Made by a program: the position numbers and the translations under genes. From an uncultured Oscillospiraceae bacterium (GTDB lineage: Bacteria > Bacillota > Clostridia > Oscillospirales > Oscillospiraceae), in contig CALWWS010000145.1 in the NCBI GenBank assembly GCA_944385305.1, forward strand, positions 1-5,928: 5,928 nucleotides of DNA, given 5' to 3'. Each line of letters begins with the position of its first letter. The stretch's first letter is position 1. This document shows positions 5,392 through 5,928 of this stretch, piece by piece. The notes below the pieces were generated by a model that was not told where the DNA came from, ran no database searches, and was given only the letters and a program-made list of their open reading frames with translations.

Positions 5392-5928
5392 ATGGCTGTG
5401 GATGAGGAGCTGCTCATGCGGCAGATGCCCCACAGCGTGGAGGCCGAGCAGTCCGTGCTGGGCTCCATGCTCATTGACGCCCGCTGCGTGCCCGAGGTGA
5501 TTGAGGCCCTCAAGCCCGAGGACTTCTACCTGCGCACCAACCGGGAGATCTTCGAGACCATCTACTCCATGTTCAACTTCTCCCAGACCATTGACCCGGT
5601 GACTGTGCTGGACCACATGCGCCAGAACGGGGTGTACGATGAGAACACCTCCCGGGGTTATATCCTCCAGCTCATGGAGATTACCCCTACGGCGGCCAAC
5701 GTAAAGGAGTACGTGGCCATCGTGAAGGACGAGGCCCTGCTGTGGCGCATTGCGGAGACGGCGGGGGAGCTCACCGCCATGATCCATGAGGGGACGGGTT
5801 CAGCCCAGCAGATGCTGGAGTCCGCCGAGCAGCGGATCTACGCCATCCGCCAGGGCCGCTCCGCCCAGGGGCTGGAGCACATCTCCAGCGTGATTTTGCA
5901 GGTGTATGAGCGCCTCAACGAGCTGGCC
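5392..5928 (+). CDS. dnaB: Replicative DNA helicase DnaB, N-terminal part (3' end outside window)
   Basis: An open frame of 179 codons runs off the right edge. It matches the N-terminal region of DnaB (called DnaC in B. subtilis), the hexameric helicase that unwinds DNA at the replication fork and contacts primase through its N-terminal collar. The recognisable block is MPHSVEAEQSVLGSMLID (about 12-29), then EALKPEDFY (about 37-45), the REIFETIYSM helix, and the LMEITPTAANVKEYVAIVKD segment. The linker-helix region after about residue 150 (IYAIRQGR, then HISSVILQVYERLNEL) leads toward the RecA-like ATPase domain, whose Walker motifs lie beyond the window. GGAGGT at 5380-5385, 6 nt before the ATG, fixes the start. 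Most members are about 440-450 residues, so roughly 60% of the protein is missing because of the window edge, not because the gene is broken. Position after rplI agrees with the conserved order. Confidence 0.96.
   Translation, partial: MAVDEELLMRQMPHSVEAEQSVLGSMLIDARCVPEVIEALKPEDFYLRTNREIFETIYSMFNFSQTIDPVTVLDHMRQNGVYDENTSRGYILQLMEITPTAANVKEYVAIVKDEALLWRIAETAGELTAMIHEGTGSAQQMLESAEQRIYAIRQGRSAQGLEHISSVILQVYERLNELA

Noticed and set aside
5320..5787. A 155-codon minus-strand open frame opposite dnaB
   Set aside because: The plus strand here encodes the unmistakable DnaB N-terminal domain; the antisense frame is a compositional shadow.

Overview
The window is a housekeeping segment of a GC-rich Gram-positive genome. 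The coding regions favour G or C at third codon positions, while the short intergenic gaps are AT-rich and carry sigma-A-like promoters and strong GGAGG-type ribosome binding sites. The gene order gdpP-rplI-dnaB is the classic Firmicutes arrangement (yybT-rplI-dnaC in Bacillus subtilis). Together with a DegV-family protein and the high GC, this suggests a clostridial gut anaerobe of the Oscillospiraceae type (Flavonifractor or Intestinimonas-like). The genus is an inference from composition and synteny only.

Layout: (1) Bases 2-475 are the 3' end of an unrecognised, probably beta-rich protein read on +, followed by a strong intrinsic terminator (520-585). (2) A promoter-bearing gap leads to a monocistronic DegV-family gene on + (713-1564). 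(3) A perfect 16-bp hairpin flanked by A6 and T6 (1575-1610) serves as a bidirectional terminator between degV and the convergent ilvE. (4) ilvE, a branched-chain amino acid aminotransferase, lies on - (1620-2687). (5) A compact divergent promoter region (about 2785-2848) drives ilvE leftward and the gdpP operon rightward. (6) gdpP (c-di-AMP phosphodiesterase), rplI (ribosomal protein L9) and the 5' part of dnaB (replicative helicase) follow on + with 25-bp and 34-bp gaps and no visible terminator, so they are probably one transcription unit.

Functionally, the rightward operon joins second-messenger turnover (c-di-AMP), a ribosomal protein and the replication helicase, as in many Firmicutes. 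ilvE supplies the last step of Leu/Ile/Val synthesis, or the first step of their breakdown. The DegV protein probably carries a fatty acid for a FakA-type kinase that is not in this window.

I found no mobile element, CRISPR array, tRNA, rRNA or evident novel system. The points most worth a second look are a His-to-Asn change in the GGGGH motif of GdpP, a non-standard segment in the DegV fatty-acid pocket region, the nearly back-to-back divergent promoters, and a 16-bp dyad in the ilvE leader.
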